The notes below the pieces were generated by a model. It did not search any database. It had not been told where the DNA came from and saw only the letters and a list, made by a program, of their open reading frames with translations. Shown one piece after another: positions 25,901-38,148 of a stretch of 64,000 nucleotides of DNA. Source of the DNA: Setaria digitata (taxonomy: Eukaryota > Nematoda > Chromadorea > Rhabditida > Setariidae). The stretch covers positions 1-64,000 of the forward strand of contig RCAB01000373.1 in NCBI GenBank assembly GCA_003640385.1, read 5' to 3'. Position 1 is the first letter of the stretch, and each line of letters begins with the position of its first letter. Both the position numbers and the translations under genes were made by a program.

Positions 25901-26428
25901 CTTTACTCATTGCTATGTTGCGACGAGGTAATAAATTTATTTTTGTTAATAAATTACGGAAATGTAGAAAGAGTTCCAGCAAAAGATTACGGACAAGTCG
26001 TAGCGAAACCTATAGCGAAAAAGGGTCAAAAAGAAAGGATAAATCATGTGCTTTTTGTTTAAATTAGATTTAGCATAAAAGATGGATTTCTTAAAATCAC
26101 AAAAGAATAATTAGGATAGGAATTATTAAATTCGCACTATTGTTATATCGAGAGATTACCGCACTCGCAAGGACATGGTCAGTTGATTGCTGGGTAGGAA
26201 TTTTAGATTTAAAACATAGACATTTTTCAGGGTACATGCAAAACATATGTTAAAAAATTAATGTCCCGTGAAGAAAATTATTTAAACCGGACGAATTTGA
26301 GGCCTGCTTTCCGAGCACTAATGTCTCTAAGTGCAAGAAATCGCTTTGAGCAGCAAGAAAAACGAGACTTTCATAATCGTTTAAAGCAGTTCTTGACCAA
26401 AACAGAAGGTCTTCTTGTTATTGAATGA
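16935..26428 (+). CDS. XPO4: Exportin-4, diverged tandem copy 2
   Basis: Paralogue of the preceding exportin-4, recognised exon by exon. Exons: 16935-17024, 17322-17415, 17787-17928, 18350-18491, 18979-19095, 19358-19447, 19700-19861, 20209-20417, 20625-20787, 21186-21431, 21668-21771, 21872-21981, 22200-22383, 22599-22859, 23234-23435, 23662-23800, 23981-24138, 24325-24478, 24702-24810, 25046-25211, 25482-25583, 25832-25927, 26231-26428; all phases agree, giving about 1145 aa without a stop. Twelve exons have exactly the copy-1 length (142, 142, 117, 209, 110, 184, 261, 202, 139, 158, 109, 198 nt). Conserved: RSEMLKACAKLVKRS, MWRENMHWILLTVG, NLSQTLVDFSLQKAF, LTKTEGLLVIE. In the 261-nt exon I count about 47 of 87 residues identical to copy 1; elsewhere identity is clearly lower. 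It has a 13-residue insertion in the 25046-25211 exon. An intact frame suggests function; whether it carries the same cargo is unknown. Confidence 0.9.
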
Positions 26429-26435
26429 AATCGTG

Positions 26436-26441
26436 AATAAA
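26436..26441 (+). terminator. Poly(A) signal of exportin-4 copy 2
   Basis: AATAAA begins seven bases after the stop codon (ends 26428), implying a very short 3' UTR as for copy 1. Confidence 0.55.
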
Positions 26442-27596
26442 GCTCTTGCAGATGTTTTACCGCAAACGCCCCAGTATTTTCTCATCCACAGACTATTTCA
26501 CAACTTTAATACTCTAATATTTGGGAGGATTGTTTGAGAGCAAATCAAAGTTAGTTTATGGGAGTTACAAGGGGACTGGATGAGATTTCTCAAAAAATCT
26601 TCCAGGTAATTATGGCAATTTGGAACGTAACACGGTGGGAAATCAGCATATGCTTTATTTGTATATGCAATGAATAAAAGGAACGGTTAGAAATGATTGA
26701 GAGAAGTCCAAGATGGCAAAATATAAGCTAAAAGATGAAAGGGAAAACCTGAATATTGCGGAAGGTTTTACGAGCTAAGTCAGGTTTAGTTTGCTGATGA
26801 CAGAGAAATGAGTTGGGCTGAGGAGAGACAAGCAAGTTTGACTGGGCAATAAATGATGGATTAGAATATGGTTGAAAGAAAAGTGCAGATGGACAGCAGT
26901 TTAAACAGATGCTACGAATGTATTTAAATTTAGATCGGGCTCGAATAATTTAGATGTGCATTTCCCAAGTTCGTTAGGATCGACAGAAAAACCCCGGGAG
27001 AGGAATAAACATAATCCGTAAGTGTAAATGATTGATGTCAGTCTTTATTTGATTAAAAAGATACAACTCCATGACCCTTAAAAGATATTCGAAGTAGAAG
27101 ACGCTGCACGGATAACACAGAAGATAGCAACTGTAAAGTCTAATTGAAGAAATACCAGAATATTGAAAAATTCTCCGAGATCAATCAAATCCGGGATTTC
27201 CAATATTCAGCAAGTCTCTCCTGAATAGTGCGATTCACCATCAAAAAGGGTTCAGCAAAAACTAGTGAACATCCTCTCAACAGTTTAAATGATATACTAG
27301 ATAACCATTTAAGCTTTATTCTTTTCCCGTCAATGCATTAAACTTACTACTACTATGCAACTTATCAACTAAGTTTCAGAAAAAAGTTTTCGAAATAGGA
27401 TAAAAGCGTCTAAAAGAACTATTATTCAGCAGCGAATAGCAATTTAAAGTTAGTAGTATCGGAATACACAGATTGCAGTAATATGAATTTCGAGTCTCTA
27501 TCTCAACCCACATATACATCACACTTATAATGATTTGCAACAGGCAAAGAAATGTTTGTTGTTCACATTCCTTGTATAGCATAATACACTGCGGAT
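26442..27596. other. Convergent intergenic region
   Basis: Lies between the 3' ends of exportin-4 copy 2 (plus) and the myeloid leukemia factor gene (minus). No recognisable exon. TTTATT at 27315-27320 is a candidate minus-strand poly(A) signal (AATAAA) about 280 nt past the latter's stop codon. Base composition is slightly less AT-rich than elsewhere, with no repeat that I can see. Confidence 0.55.
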
Positions 27597-30500
27597 TCAT
27601 TCATCATTTGCTTTGAACAGGCGTCCGAAAACTCCCTTTCGTCGTTTATGGCTGCTACCATCGTCTTCCTCATCATCTGTCATTTCACGGATTACAGGAC
27701 CACCCGAAGTAGAACCGAAACGTGCACCCGATCTGAAAAAAAAAAGCAAAAGGAACATGAATCCGACAAATCAGTACTGATTCACTACGACATAAGCTTC
27801 AAACCATCTAATAAACCAAGTAAATCGAAAAAAATTCACCTTTTTCCTCTCCCGTAATCCTCCTCGATCAGTACATCGCTGTCATCCTCTTCATCAGGAA
27901 GAGTAACAATTGGAGCATTAGTACCACTACCACCAATACGTGGTGTCTAAAAAATTGTAACAATTTCCACTTATTATTCTTCGTACTTTTCAACAAAATA
28001 TATAAGTCAGCAAAAAATAACAGAAACACAATAGAACTCTACTTTTTTTATTCCCATCTTCCCGAATCCATTCTAAAAGTTAAGTTCTGTCGGAAATAAA
28101 GGTGAAACTGCGCTATGAAATATCCGATATTTTTCCCTTTAGGTAATCAAAATGAGATCTTTTAATAGAAAGAATTCGAAAAATCCCTAACATGACTTCT
28201 GTTGTTGGATGTGCTCCCACCATACTTGTTACCACCTTCAATTGCTCGACTTCTCTGGTTATCACTTCTACCACCCATTAAATTACGCCGCGCACGAGAT
28301 GCAAATTCACGATCGAATGCTTCGGCTTCGTCTAAAATATTTGCAACTCCAAGAAACTCATGCACAGTAACTCCTAGAAATCATAAAATCTAATTCTAAC
28401 CTATTTGCTTAATTTTTAAACTCCATAAAATATAAGCCGAAAATTCTGACAACACAACAAGCTCCAGTGAAATAAAAAAAATATATAGACAAAAAATAAG
28501 TGAATACCAGCTAAAATTCTTCAGCCATCCATCACGTAAAATCTAAAGAGCCGTCCATTATGATAACAAACAAATTCCTTCGGGGTTTCAGATTGTTAAT
28601 AGTTAAGTTAATAACTCAAAAACCTTGCGAAAGATTAACAAAGCTTTGTCGTTCTCTGATTCGACCATCACGATCACGCTTCTTTTCTATTACATGCGTT
28701 CTATCCCCTATAGTATGTCCGATGGTGAGCTTATCCCCTACGCCATCTTCGCCAGTTCGAATTGCATGCCTAAAAATTAAAAAAATTCTATTCCTTTTCA
28801 TAATATTTAAAATTATTAACACTATTTTCAAAATCCAATTAATATTATTTGTACATAGCTTTTTATAAAATAACCTGCGAATCTTATTACTTTCACAACT
28901 CTCATTTTACACTGCTCCAATCTGCTGCCATGAAAAGGTAGTCGTGGTCCTTGAAATATAGAACTATAAATCTTACCGTTACAAACTAAAAGGGAAAAAG
29001 ATACCGCGTTTCCTTCACATCACCGGTTTTACGGATTGATTTCTCGACTACTCGAGGCTGTCCACCATTACGTCCATCGAAACTAATCATTGTTGAATGG
29101 GAAAACACATGAGAATTTGGGTCATTCATCGCCTGCGCCTGCATGTCTTCCTAAAATTTTATTTGAAATAATTTTAGCATACTTTTTTCTGAAAAACAAA
29201 AACTGTAAAAAAATCTCATATTCCACACTTAATTGAAGAGAATTACGAAATAAACAATTTGTTACAATGGATTATCAACACTTCCATAACAAATGCTCAT
29301 TTCCAATTCACATCAGATTTTAAAATTTCAAAACAGTTAACCATTTGTCGCATAATGCCACCGAAAAATCCGCCTCCAAAGCCTAATGGATCCATTAATG
29401 CCATATCATCTCGATGTGATGGTCGTGTCCGTGGTGTATCTTCCAACATACCTCAATTTAAATTATAACCATTCCAACTATTATTCAAGAATAATTCTAA
29501 CATCCTACTATTGATTGATCGCGAAAATAATCATGATTTCAGGAATTAGTTTTGTTAAATGAGTGACTAAAACTATGAACAGACAATTCAAAGCACTTTA
29601 CCAATGAACTTCAGGAACTACTTCCAAGTGAAAACAATAAACAAGTAAGACGGAACCAATCACTGTGGGACGGGCAAAGAAAGCATTGACTATTTAAAGT
29701 TCTATATTCAGCAAGTAAAATCAAAGGAAACTTTTACCATTCAACCTTATCTTACAGAAAGATTTGCAACCAGAGGGCATTTTTTTCGGGACCGGATAAA
29801 AATATTGTTCAAATAAAAGAATTATACCAAACGCAGTGTTTTCTGTCATTTTACTAATTGTTTTTCTTAAAAGGAAAACAAATCATAAACATATCCAGTA
29901 GGACTTACCTGCAAACATACTGTGCCGGTTGAACATCCCAAATGGATCCATTAAACTATTCATCATTTGATCCATATCGCGCATTTGTTGTCTCATTTGA
30001 TGATGGATATTCCTAAAATCAAACATACTTATTAAAAAAAATTTATGTGCTAAAACCATACACTCACTATTTGATAATAATCATTTGTTAGTTTCAGTTC
30101 AGTTATCCATTTGTTATAAAAAGCTAAGCGTTCCCACCGCTATTTTTCCTGTACCTCCAACTGCACTCTGACATAATCAACTGATTAGTTACTATTTACT
30201 CTATGTCTATCTTTCACAAAAAAAATCACTCAAAAGAAAACTACCCTGCCTTTTCCATCAGATTACAGTAAAGAACAAACTCAACACATCACATGTTTTC
30301 GTAAAAGTGTGGTAAAAAAATATTCCTGAAAGAAGCATGGATTGGATGGAAAGGAAAACGGAGTTTGAACAGCTGTTCAAACTACGTGATTGCAGAGAAT
30401 AACGTGCAACTTGCTTCGCTACTTGTCAAACATCTACAGTTATTCATTTCAGTACATTTCAAATGGGCGTATTTTACCTACAAAATCTATAAAATGCTTT

Positions 30501-33500
30501 GCCATTCTGCACATCGATACTTGACACATTCCCTTATAAATAAAAGCCACCTCAAAACTTCAGCTAAAAAAGTATCTGGAGAATACTGCTGGAGCTCTAA
30601 ATCTAGAATTTCTGCGATTTTCCAATTATATTCGTAGCAAAAAAATTTTTAAACTTTAAAGAATTCAAAAAATCTTATAAAAAAGCTTAAACATTAAATA
30701 AAATGAATATCCTTTCCTTCCCCATCATCATCATCATCAATGTCTTTTTCGTAATTAAAAGACACAAAACGACTTTAACAATAAGCGAACCATTCATGCA
30801 GTCACTTAATCACCATATCATCCGTAACCAACTAACTAACCATCCTCTCTGCTTACGTCTGTCCATTGTTATTCAATAAAAATAAATGAAAAATCGTAAG
30901 AAATCCTTATCCATATATAATGGATGGGAAAGCGGAAGAATGCACATAAATGATTTTTTTCTCATTCCAGTAACATCAGGTTCACATAAAACAAGTATTT
31001 CTTTCACTCAACTCCTATTTCTGGATACTTTCACGCTTTATTTTCAAAAAAAAAAAAAATATTTCATTGTTTTCAGAACTTTTACCCAAGGCTTATCTTA
31101 AAGAATGCCGTAAACTCCACGGCATTGGCTACCTTAATGCCCAATTCCCTTTAATGAAATGAATTGAGTTTGAAGGATTTTAGGCTTTAAAACTTCTATA
31201 TTCTTCACTAATATTATAATATCCCATATCGTAACTACTCAGCCACTTCACTGTAGTTAGCTATTAAACGACGATCAATTTCTGAACGAATAGGAAATTT
31301 TAACAGTTCCAAGCAATAACTTTTCCGATTATTTTGAAGATGAAAATACTGATACAATCCAATAGTCCAAACCAATTCCCCTAAATTTCTCATTCTTTTT
31401 TAATATAATGGCAGGAAAAAAAATCGTAGAAAAAATTCCGGTACGAGTAATTAACACAGTTACTTGACCGATTCTCTTAAAATCATTTAATTATTCATCC
31501 ACCGGCGGTAATACACAAAATTAAATATACCGGTTTATAACGGGAATTCACTCTACTGTATGCTATCGAATCGGACTAAAATGATAAATGATAACTGAAC
31601 AATTTTTTTTTTTTTCTTTTAGGGATAATTTGCCATATTATTCACAGACCCTAACAATATCGAATTATTGTTATAGATGAAAAGTAACTTATTTCCTCCT
31701 CACTCTCCATCCATATTCATCATCTAGCCTCTTCTGAATCATACTAACCAATTATAACAACTCCGTCTCCTGAATTAGTTCCCAGTGGACAAAAGAAACA
31801 ACATGTCCCCCCTTCCTCCTCTCGAGGACCATCACCACTCTCTTATCATTCATACATGTACATCCGTCTATTTCGTGTCTACTACTATCACTAAAACAGA
31901 TAACTATGAGAAAATGCATCATTTTTCAATCGAAAGAAAAAAGGAAAATACAATCACTGAAAACGCCACCCAATCTTAGAGAGTGAAAAGAAAAAGAATG
32001 TTAACATACAAGGCAAGCAAGAAAGGAAAAGAAATAAGAAACTGCAAAAGAGACAAATCAAATCAATGACTGCAACGAACAGAGCTAACTGACAAACTGA
32101 ATAACGAATGGAAAGAAGAGAGAGAGAGAGAGAGAGTAGGAAAGGTAGCGAAAGGAGACAGGATAAAAGTTCAAAAGACTCTGCGATATAGCTTCGAGAA
32201 CATTCGGTAATGACAAAGCAGAAAAATACTGAGAATTCCATCAAAGGAAAATTGGAAAAGTAATTTAGATGTTTAGGGGGATCAAATAAAACTTTAAAAA
32301 AAAATGACTGGAAAAGTAATACCTACGGGACAATTTGAAATGTTCCAATCCATATGACGTCTTACCGGCAATTAATCGATTAGATAATACATTTACATTT
32401 ATGTTTCAGTGAAACAAACCGAAAAACTAATAATTTAATCATTAAACTACAGATCTCCAATTATCATAACAATATCAGCAAACCATTAACGATAGCTTAT
32501 ATATGAAAATACGAAATTGTGACGTCTCACAGATTGTTCAAAAGAAACTGTTTAAGCCGAAAACCCCAATTGTTCACTTTCTTTTCATATTTGTTCTAAA
32601 CTTTCAATTACAAATTAGAATGAATTATACAGAAACCAAAGTCCTTTATCACTTCATGTTTAATTTCAAAATTTTCTTTATTTTTTGAAACAAAAAAAAA
32701 AACACAAAACTAACAGTATCACTAGTCTACACTAGTTCCTAATATCCTTCCTTCCTTCTCTCAATTATTTGCAGCTAATGAACCGTTATGAAGCAACCCT
32801 TCCACCGTAATTTTCTTAACTATTGCACTAAAAAAAAAAAAAAAAAAAAAAAAAAGAAAAAGAAAAAGAAGGTAACATTGCTTCACGTTAAATTATAACT
32901 GAAACTTAGAAAAAAAAAAAAAACTAATCCTTCATTTCCCTAAAAATTCCTTCTAATTATCATCTTCCTTAGCACTCGAAAAAAAAAAGCAAACCTGGTA
33001 TACAACCGTGTAGTGTAACTTTGGCATTGACTAAAGTATACCATAGCTCTGGACGCAACGTAGTTGTTATACGTTATCATGCTATACAAACATTTTTATT
33101 CACAATCAATTTAGTTGTAAATTATGTTAATATAAAGTAATTAAACAAGCAAATAAATGAATTATATATATATATATATATATCGTTGCAAATCTTGTTT
33201 TTAATTTTCCAGTAATAATAGAAAACAAAGTATAAAATGAAGCATAACTGGTAACTACCACCACTAGTACTACTTTGACACTGCCACCACAAACACGCTT
33301 TACTACATTTCTCAAAGTTAACACTACTTCCCACTACATTCATCCTTCTTCCCTTCCTTTTCTTTCCCTTGATTAAAGATAAGTTTAATACAATGAATCA
33401 GATACCTAACAATGCATTTTTACTATTAACACCTATCCATCATCACTACAATTAAGCCTCTCCACTATGCGTCCTCACTAATGAAACAAATTGAAATATG

Positions 33501-35863
33501 ATGATAATAGCAGGGTAACGATCCAGCACAGGTAAAATATAGCAAAACACTTCTTGAAATTCTCAAACAAAAAAATGAACCATACAGCCTTAGTAACCAG
33601 TACAAGTTTATTACCATCAAATCATAGCTAATCTTTGAAGTAAACTTATTCGAGAATCATTTTCCTGGCCAAGCTAAGCACTTATGTTATTGCTAGGCGA
33701 TACCTCATTATTAATCTTCTCACTTTTTCTGTTTTTTTTTTTTTAATTTTAGCAAATAATCACAAAAAAAGTCACCTCCTGCTATTACTGTTTGTATTAG
33801 GGCCAAATGCACAAAGAGACATTATTGATTTCGGTTTCTAATTATTTATGCTTTCATAAACTCATTGCCAAATTCATTGAAGAACACTGCTTCAAAAATT
33901 TCATTAAAATTTGTCAAATTAAATTTTAATCTGATATTTCTATAATCCTCACATTACAGTATAATATGAGGATTTGATCTGAAGAAAAAAGATTATTTTC
34001 GTCAACTGACTGGCATGTACGGACGTAAAATCAAAATATCTGGAACAATATCTATTAGCAACTTCAAAAATGAATACTAATCAATCAAATTTAATCATAT
34101 TTAGTAGGATCACTTCTATAATAAAGAACATGGGTTATTCAAGATGCCACTTCCATGCTACTTGAAAAAAAAAAAAAAAAAGCTACAAACAATGAGAACT
34201 TGACTTGAAATTACTTCATTTCTTGCTTCATGAAGAAAGATATTAGAATAACAAGAAAATGCAGTAGTTGGAATTTTTCGAAAAAATTATTATTTACTAG
34301 CGTTTTTAACAACGGACACTTCTCTTATTGGCTGTTAAAATGTTAACTGCTGAATCGATTTCACAATCATCTAGTTTCGTCCTTCTCTAAAGCTAATAAT
34401 ACTACGGCTGTAGAAGACTAACCGATTACTATCGAGAACTCTGAGGTAAATGCAACACAATACATCTATATATTACACAGAACGTTCCAAGAAATGAATA
34501 ACAACACCCTCTACAATACATATGTCTGTAATACACTATTGATTAGCATTATTTACCGCTTTTCACACTCTTCACACACTGAGTCGAAACTGTTCAGTAT
34601 AACACATGTTGCGTATACTCTATAGTTTTTATATGCATCTTATGTGTCCAATTTCCTTTGCGCCGAATCCCTCACCTAATAGAATCCTGATGCAAGCCAA
34701 TCTAGAGTGTCAGAACTGTTGTAATCACTTTTCATCAACACTTTGTGCTTCATAATATCTTGAATCTCTTATCAAATCCAAATCATCCATTCAATTTGCA
34801 ATTTCAATATTTCAATTCATCAAATTGTCATCTCTAAAACTTCACAATTTCTCAGTGCAGCTATAATAACAACGGGGCGACAACACAGATCACTGCAAAT
34901 CGTTGACCATTAAGTTAGGATAATATAAAAATCCTTCTTACTTATTTGAGCGTTCATTTGCAGTGAAGACATAACTTGCCATTTTGATGCTGATGTTTGG
35001 AAAAAAAAGGTATTCCTTAAACTCAGTGTATGAAGTTATGCATACGGTGAAAGCATTAGAAAAATTTCACTTCCATTCAAAATGGAAAGAAAAAAAACAG
35101 GTCTTTTTTTTCTTGTTTAAATTTTTTCTTTTGAATGTATTGATTGATTCATTTTTCAAAGATGAGAAATTATTACATTCACGGTCATATCTTTTTATTT
35201 CTAGTTACTAAAATTCATCATAACCTAAATTTGGAATAATTAAAGCCGTCCCTTCCCTGTGGGAGCTTTTTTACACGGTCAAAATACAGGCATCCAAATA
35301 TTGCTGTTCTAAATATTTAAGGTCTGAAAATTTTACCAGAAATTAGCATCAAGATAAGATTTTTAACCCGTCCGATTTAGATACTTTGTCAAAACGATGT
35401 AATAATTCAAGATTTCTAAAAAAAAAAACCAAAAAACGGAAAACTTGGAGTTGTATAACCGGACCTTAGGATAATGAGGGAATATCTGGACCAAATAAAT
35501 TAAATTTTTGACTAAAATGTTCTTAAGGAAAAGGAATTGTCAGCCTGATTTCCCTAACAGTCCAAAATCTCACATAGGCTGATAAAAGAAACTGCAAGTA
35601 TTGCGGCTGAAAAAACTTAATTTAATAAATTCAAGTTGGAAATAATGGTCAAGCATGTAATAAAGGTAAAATGAACTCCAAAAAAGAAATATGAATAACT
35701 GAACTGCGAAATAAGAAGCATAAATATCAAAAGCATGCAGTAAGATCAAATTAATTAAGTGATGAACGAATAAACGAACAAGTAAAATAATTATTTCAAT
35801 TAAAATTCCAAACAGCTTTTTAAATACATACCCGAATATGCCAAACGGATCGCCAGCAAACAT
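27597..35863 (-). CDS. MLF: Myeloid leukemia factor (MLF1/MLF2 family)
   Basis: Animal MLF proteins are nucleo-cytoplasmic factors that bind 14-3-3 and chaperones and affect transcription-factor stability and protein-aggregate handling. Minus-strand exons in gene order: 35863-35832, 30012-29909, 29451-29342, 29150-29005, 28769-28624, 28373-28192, 27946-27840, 27732-27597; phases agree, 320 aa. Family core seen: DPFG motifs near the start, SHVFSHSTMISFDG, KETRHAIRTGEDG, LTIGHTIGDRTHVIEKK, RERQSFVNLSQG, EAFDREFASRARR. The C-terminus is acidic (EEDDSDVLIEED, DDEEDDGS) then basic (HKRRKGVFGRLFK). Start choice is MFAGDPFG at 35863; an in-frame ATG lies at 35917. The first exon is assigned because its phase and DPFGIFG motif fit, though it sits across a 5.8 kb intron; an alternative upstream exon is possible. 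Confidence 0.88.
32118..32136. repeat. (GA)n microsatellite
   Basis: Nine to ten GA units inside the large MLF intron; responsible for a spurious Ser/Leu-rich minus-strand open frame. Confidence 0.9.
32830..32871. repeat. Poly(A) run followed by AAAAAG repeats
   Basis: About 26 consecutive A bases, then three AAAAAG-like units. Prone to length error in an assembly. Confidence 0.9.
33162..33183. repeat. (TA)n microsatellite
   Basis: About eleven TA units in the MLF intron. Confidence 0.9.
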
Positions 35864-37313
35864 AGTTATTGAGTTGATAAGTGGGTGAAACAAACGGATC
35901 CTTTCAAAATGGAACAAATAATACTAATAAAAGTACACTAATAAAGAGAGCAGATAATGCCGGATACTTGACCAAGATGGTTCACTGAAATCGAAACCAT
36001 CATCATCATCTACTTTTTACATCTCTTTCCTTTGCTACACATATGTGGTGAACAGCTGTTTACACCAACGAATTGATAAAGCATAGAAAAATTTACATTT
36101 CAGTGGATAGCACATAATATCTACAAAAACCACTCTGGACAAGTTAATTTTCTAGAGAAAATTCTAGAAAATTATAACAAACAAGAAAGGACAGAAAGGA
36201 GAGAGAAAGAAGGACATCCGAAAAAAAAAAAATCAAATCGATTAAATAACAGCCTGCAAGTCTAACCTGACTCAGTCAAATATTCTTGTGAAAGGAGAAG
36301 TGAAAGAGCCAATAGAAAAACTGTTTACGAAAATTCTTGTTCACATATGGCTAAAAATAGCTTCAAAATTGGATTTCTTAAGTGTTAAATTTTTAAATTC
36401 AAAATATGGGTCAAGTTACCACTACTTTCATCATTGACATTTGTCACATTTCGTGTCGTACCATATGAATTCAACAGTAAGTAGTGCTAGTCTTCATATA
36501 ACAAAGACTGAAGCTCGTAAGTAACAATAAGGTAAATGATTAACAAGAAAATTTATCCCACTGAAGAAAAATTTAAAAATGAAACTGAAAAAACAAAATA
36601 GAGAAACACACAGCTTCTGAAGAATGTTTGGACGTTTCCACAATTATCAAATATAGGAAGAAGGAAACTGGTTATCATGCTGATGTAAGAATTATTTTCA
36701 AACTAATTTACAAACTACTTCAATTACATCCTTCCATACTTTCCTTCACCCTTCTTTTCCTAAAATAGCGTGCAAAACAATGACTAATTTAACAACCATA
36801 TTTTTTCGAAATTTGCTATGTGAAATTGATTACTCTTGCTTCACACTAACAATCAGATACTGGTAATATTTTGAAAATTTTGAGTTAGACGATTTAGAAT
36901 ACATAGATGATTCTTATATCTGACAAATAAGGAAGAAACGATGTCAAGATTGAAATGTTTCTTTTGGTCGGTCCTTAGTAGGTAGGATACGATTAACCGA
37001 TTCTGGATCTCTGGCATGAGTTATTAAACAGCCTCAGCTAGACAATTTAAAAGGACGAAAAATTAGACCAAAATTAAATACAAACTTTAATTCGCCAAAG
37101 TACATGTAACCATCTTGAAAGTAAAGGTAAGTCATTCGAGAATGGATGATAAGCACCTGAAATTTAAAATAAGAGACATTTAAAAATAGAAAGTGAGTGC
37201 AATACTTAACATTAAAGGGTAAAACAGGAAATATAATATAAACATAAATTCCACAGCAAAGTGTCCATTCTTCATCAAGAAAAAAGAAATTGAAATCTTT
37301 AAAGGATACATAC

Positions 37314-37405
37314 ATAAACAGCTTTCTTCGCATCACTTTTGCATCCTTCCTCTTACATCGCATCTCAATAATCGATTCATCTAAGTCCAAACTAGCAGTT
37401 GGCTT
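37314..37405 (-). CDS. Possible orphan exon, charged peptide
   Basis: A 92-nt minus-strand stretch between an AG (TTCAAG) and a GTATGT donor reads KPTASLDLDESIIEM followed by a basic RCKRKDAKVMRRKL. Phase 2 at its end could join, via a weak AG near 35906, to sequence that runs in frame into the MLF first exon. That would give MLF an unusually long N-terminus, so I do not include it in the MLF model. Function unknown. Confidence 0.25.
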
Positions 37406-37450
37406 CTTGAATCATTCAAAAACATCAAAAGTTATGAAAAAATTTTCTAA

Positions 37451-37658
37451 CTACTAGCAAGGATAGGAGAGCAAATGACTGCACAAAGGCGTCGAGAAAT
37501 GGATAAAGAAATGAAGAAATATAAACGGAAAAACAAATGAAATGGGTAGATTTGAAAAGCATTCTGAACGGGAAGTAAAAAAGAAAGCTGAAATTGAAGT
37601 GGAACTCTCTGTACATTTCTCTGCTTTTTTCATGACAACTTTTCGAACCAACTTCTAA
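37451..37658 (+). pseudogene. Charged coding-like fragment with apparent one-base frameshift
   Basis: The plus strand reads GEQMTAQRRREMDKEMKKYK and stops at 37538-37540. One frame over, starting in the same A-rich tract (about 37528-37542), it continues EMGRFEKHSEREVKKKAEIE and stays open to 37656-37658. Removing one A from the run near 37529-37533 would merge the two into one highly charged, probably helical peptide. I do not recognise the family. It could be a decayed exon, a sequencing error in a homopolymer, or chance. Confidence 0.3.
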
Positions 37659-37998
37659 ATAATATATCCTCTACCGATTTCAATTACAGCTAATAGAAAT
37701 GAAAATGCCCTGAGATTTCTTGACAACACATTTGCTACCCTTTTTTTTATAAACACCGAATACAAAGGATTAACATAATCAGAACAGATGGTTCAAATTT
37801 ATCATTAAGAAACAATATAACTAACGGAGACCAATGTGTAACAACATCTATCATCTAGAAATCTAAAAGAGCTGGCGTGAAATACATGAAGCAATAATTG
37901 CTTCAGGCAATTTTGTATACGCAAAAATGCACTACGTCACAGACGTGTAATAAACTTCAATAACCAGACGTATTGTTGTGAATAATGGTGGCATATGA

Positions 37999-38148
37999 TC
38001 TAATTTACTTCTCCATGATATTTTCCGTGAATTCCGTGCTCGAGAAATACCAAAAGAAGAGAAAAAGACGGAGAAAGTAGCAGTACAACACACACAAATG
38101 ACAGCAGCACAACGCCAGCAGCACAACCAACAATGCAGTCATAGATGA
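37999..38148 (+). CDS. Possible orphan exon, Gln-rich
   Basis: Open plus-strand stretch containing DIFREFRAREIPKEEKKTEK and then Gln/Ala/Thr-rich MTAAQRQQHNQQC before a stop at 38146-38148. Base composition is less AT-rich than surroundings. No convincing splice acceptor and no family recognised. It may relate to the charged fragment 340 bp upstream on the same strand. The antisense frame looks like a signal peptide (ALLVVLLALCCC), which I take to be a shadow of the CAG-like codons. Confidence 0.2.
   Translation, partial: SNLLLHDIFREFRAREIPKEEKKTEKVAVQHTQMTAAQRQQHNQQCSHR

Larger units (their letters stand above)
30013..35831 (-). other. 5.8 kb first intron of the MLF gene
   Basis: No recognisable exon on either strand. 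Low-complexity blocks: (GA)n at 32118-32136, a 26-base A run at about 32830-32855 followed by AAAAAG repeats, (TA)n at about 33162-33183, and several shorter A runs. Possible alternative first exons or enhancers could lie here but I see no evidence for them. Confidence 0.55.

Noticed and set aside
31954..32244. Minus-strand open frame rich in Leu and Ser
   Set aside because: Runs through a (GA)n microsatellite inside the MLF intron; composition explained by the repeat.
35864..35917. Upstream in-frame ATG for MLF (MFHFERIRLF...)
   Set aside because: Adds 18 hydrophobic residues not typical of MLF; the ATG at 35863 directly precedes the conserved DPFG motif.
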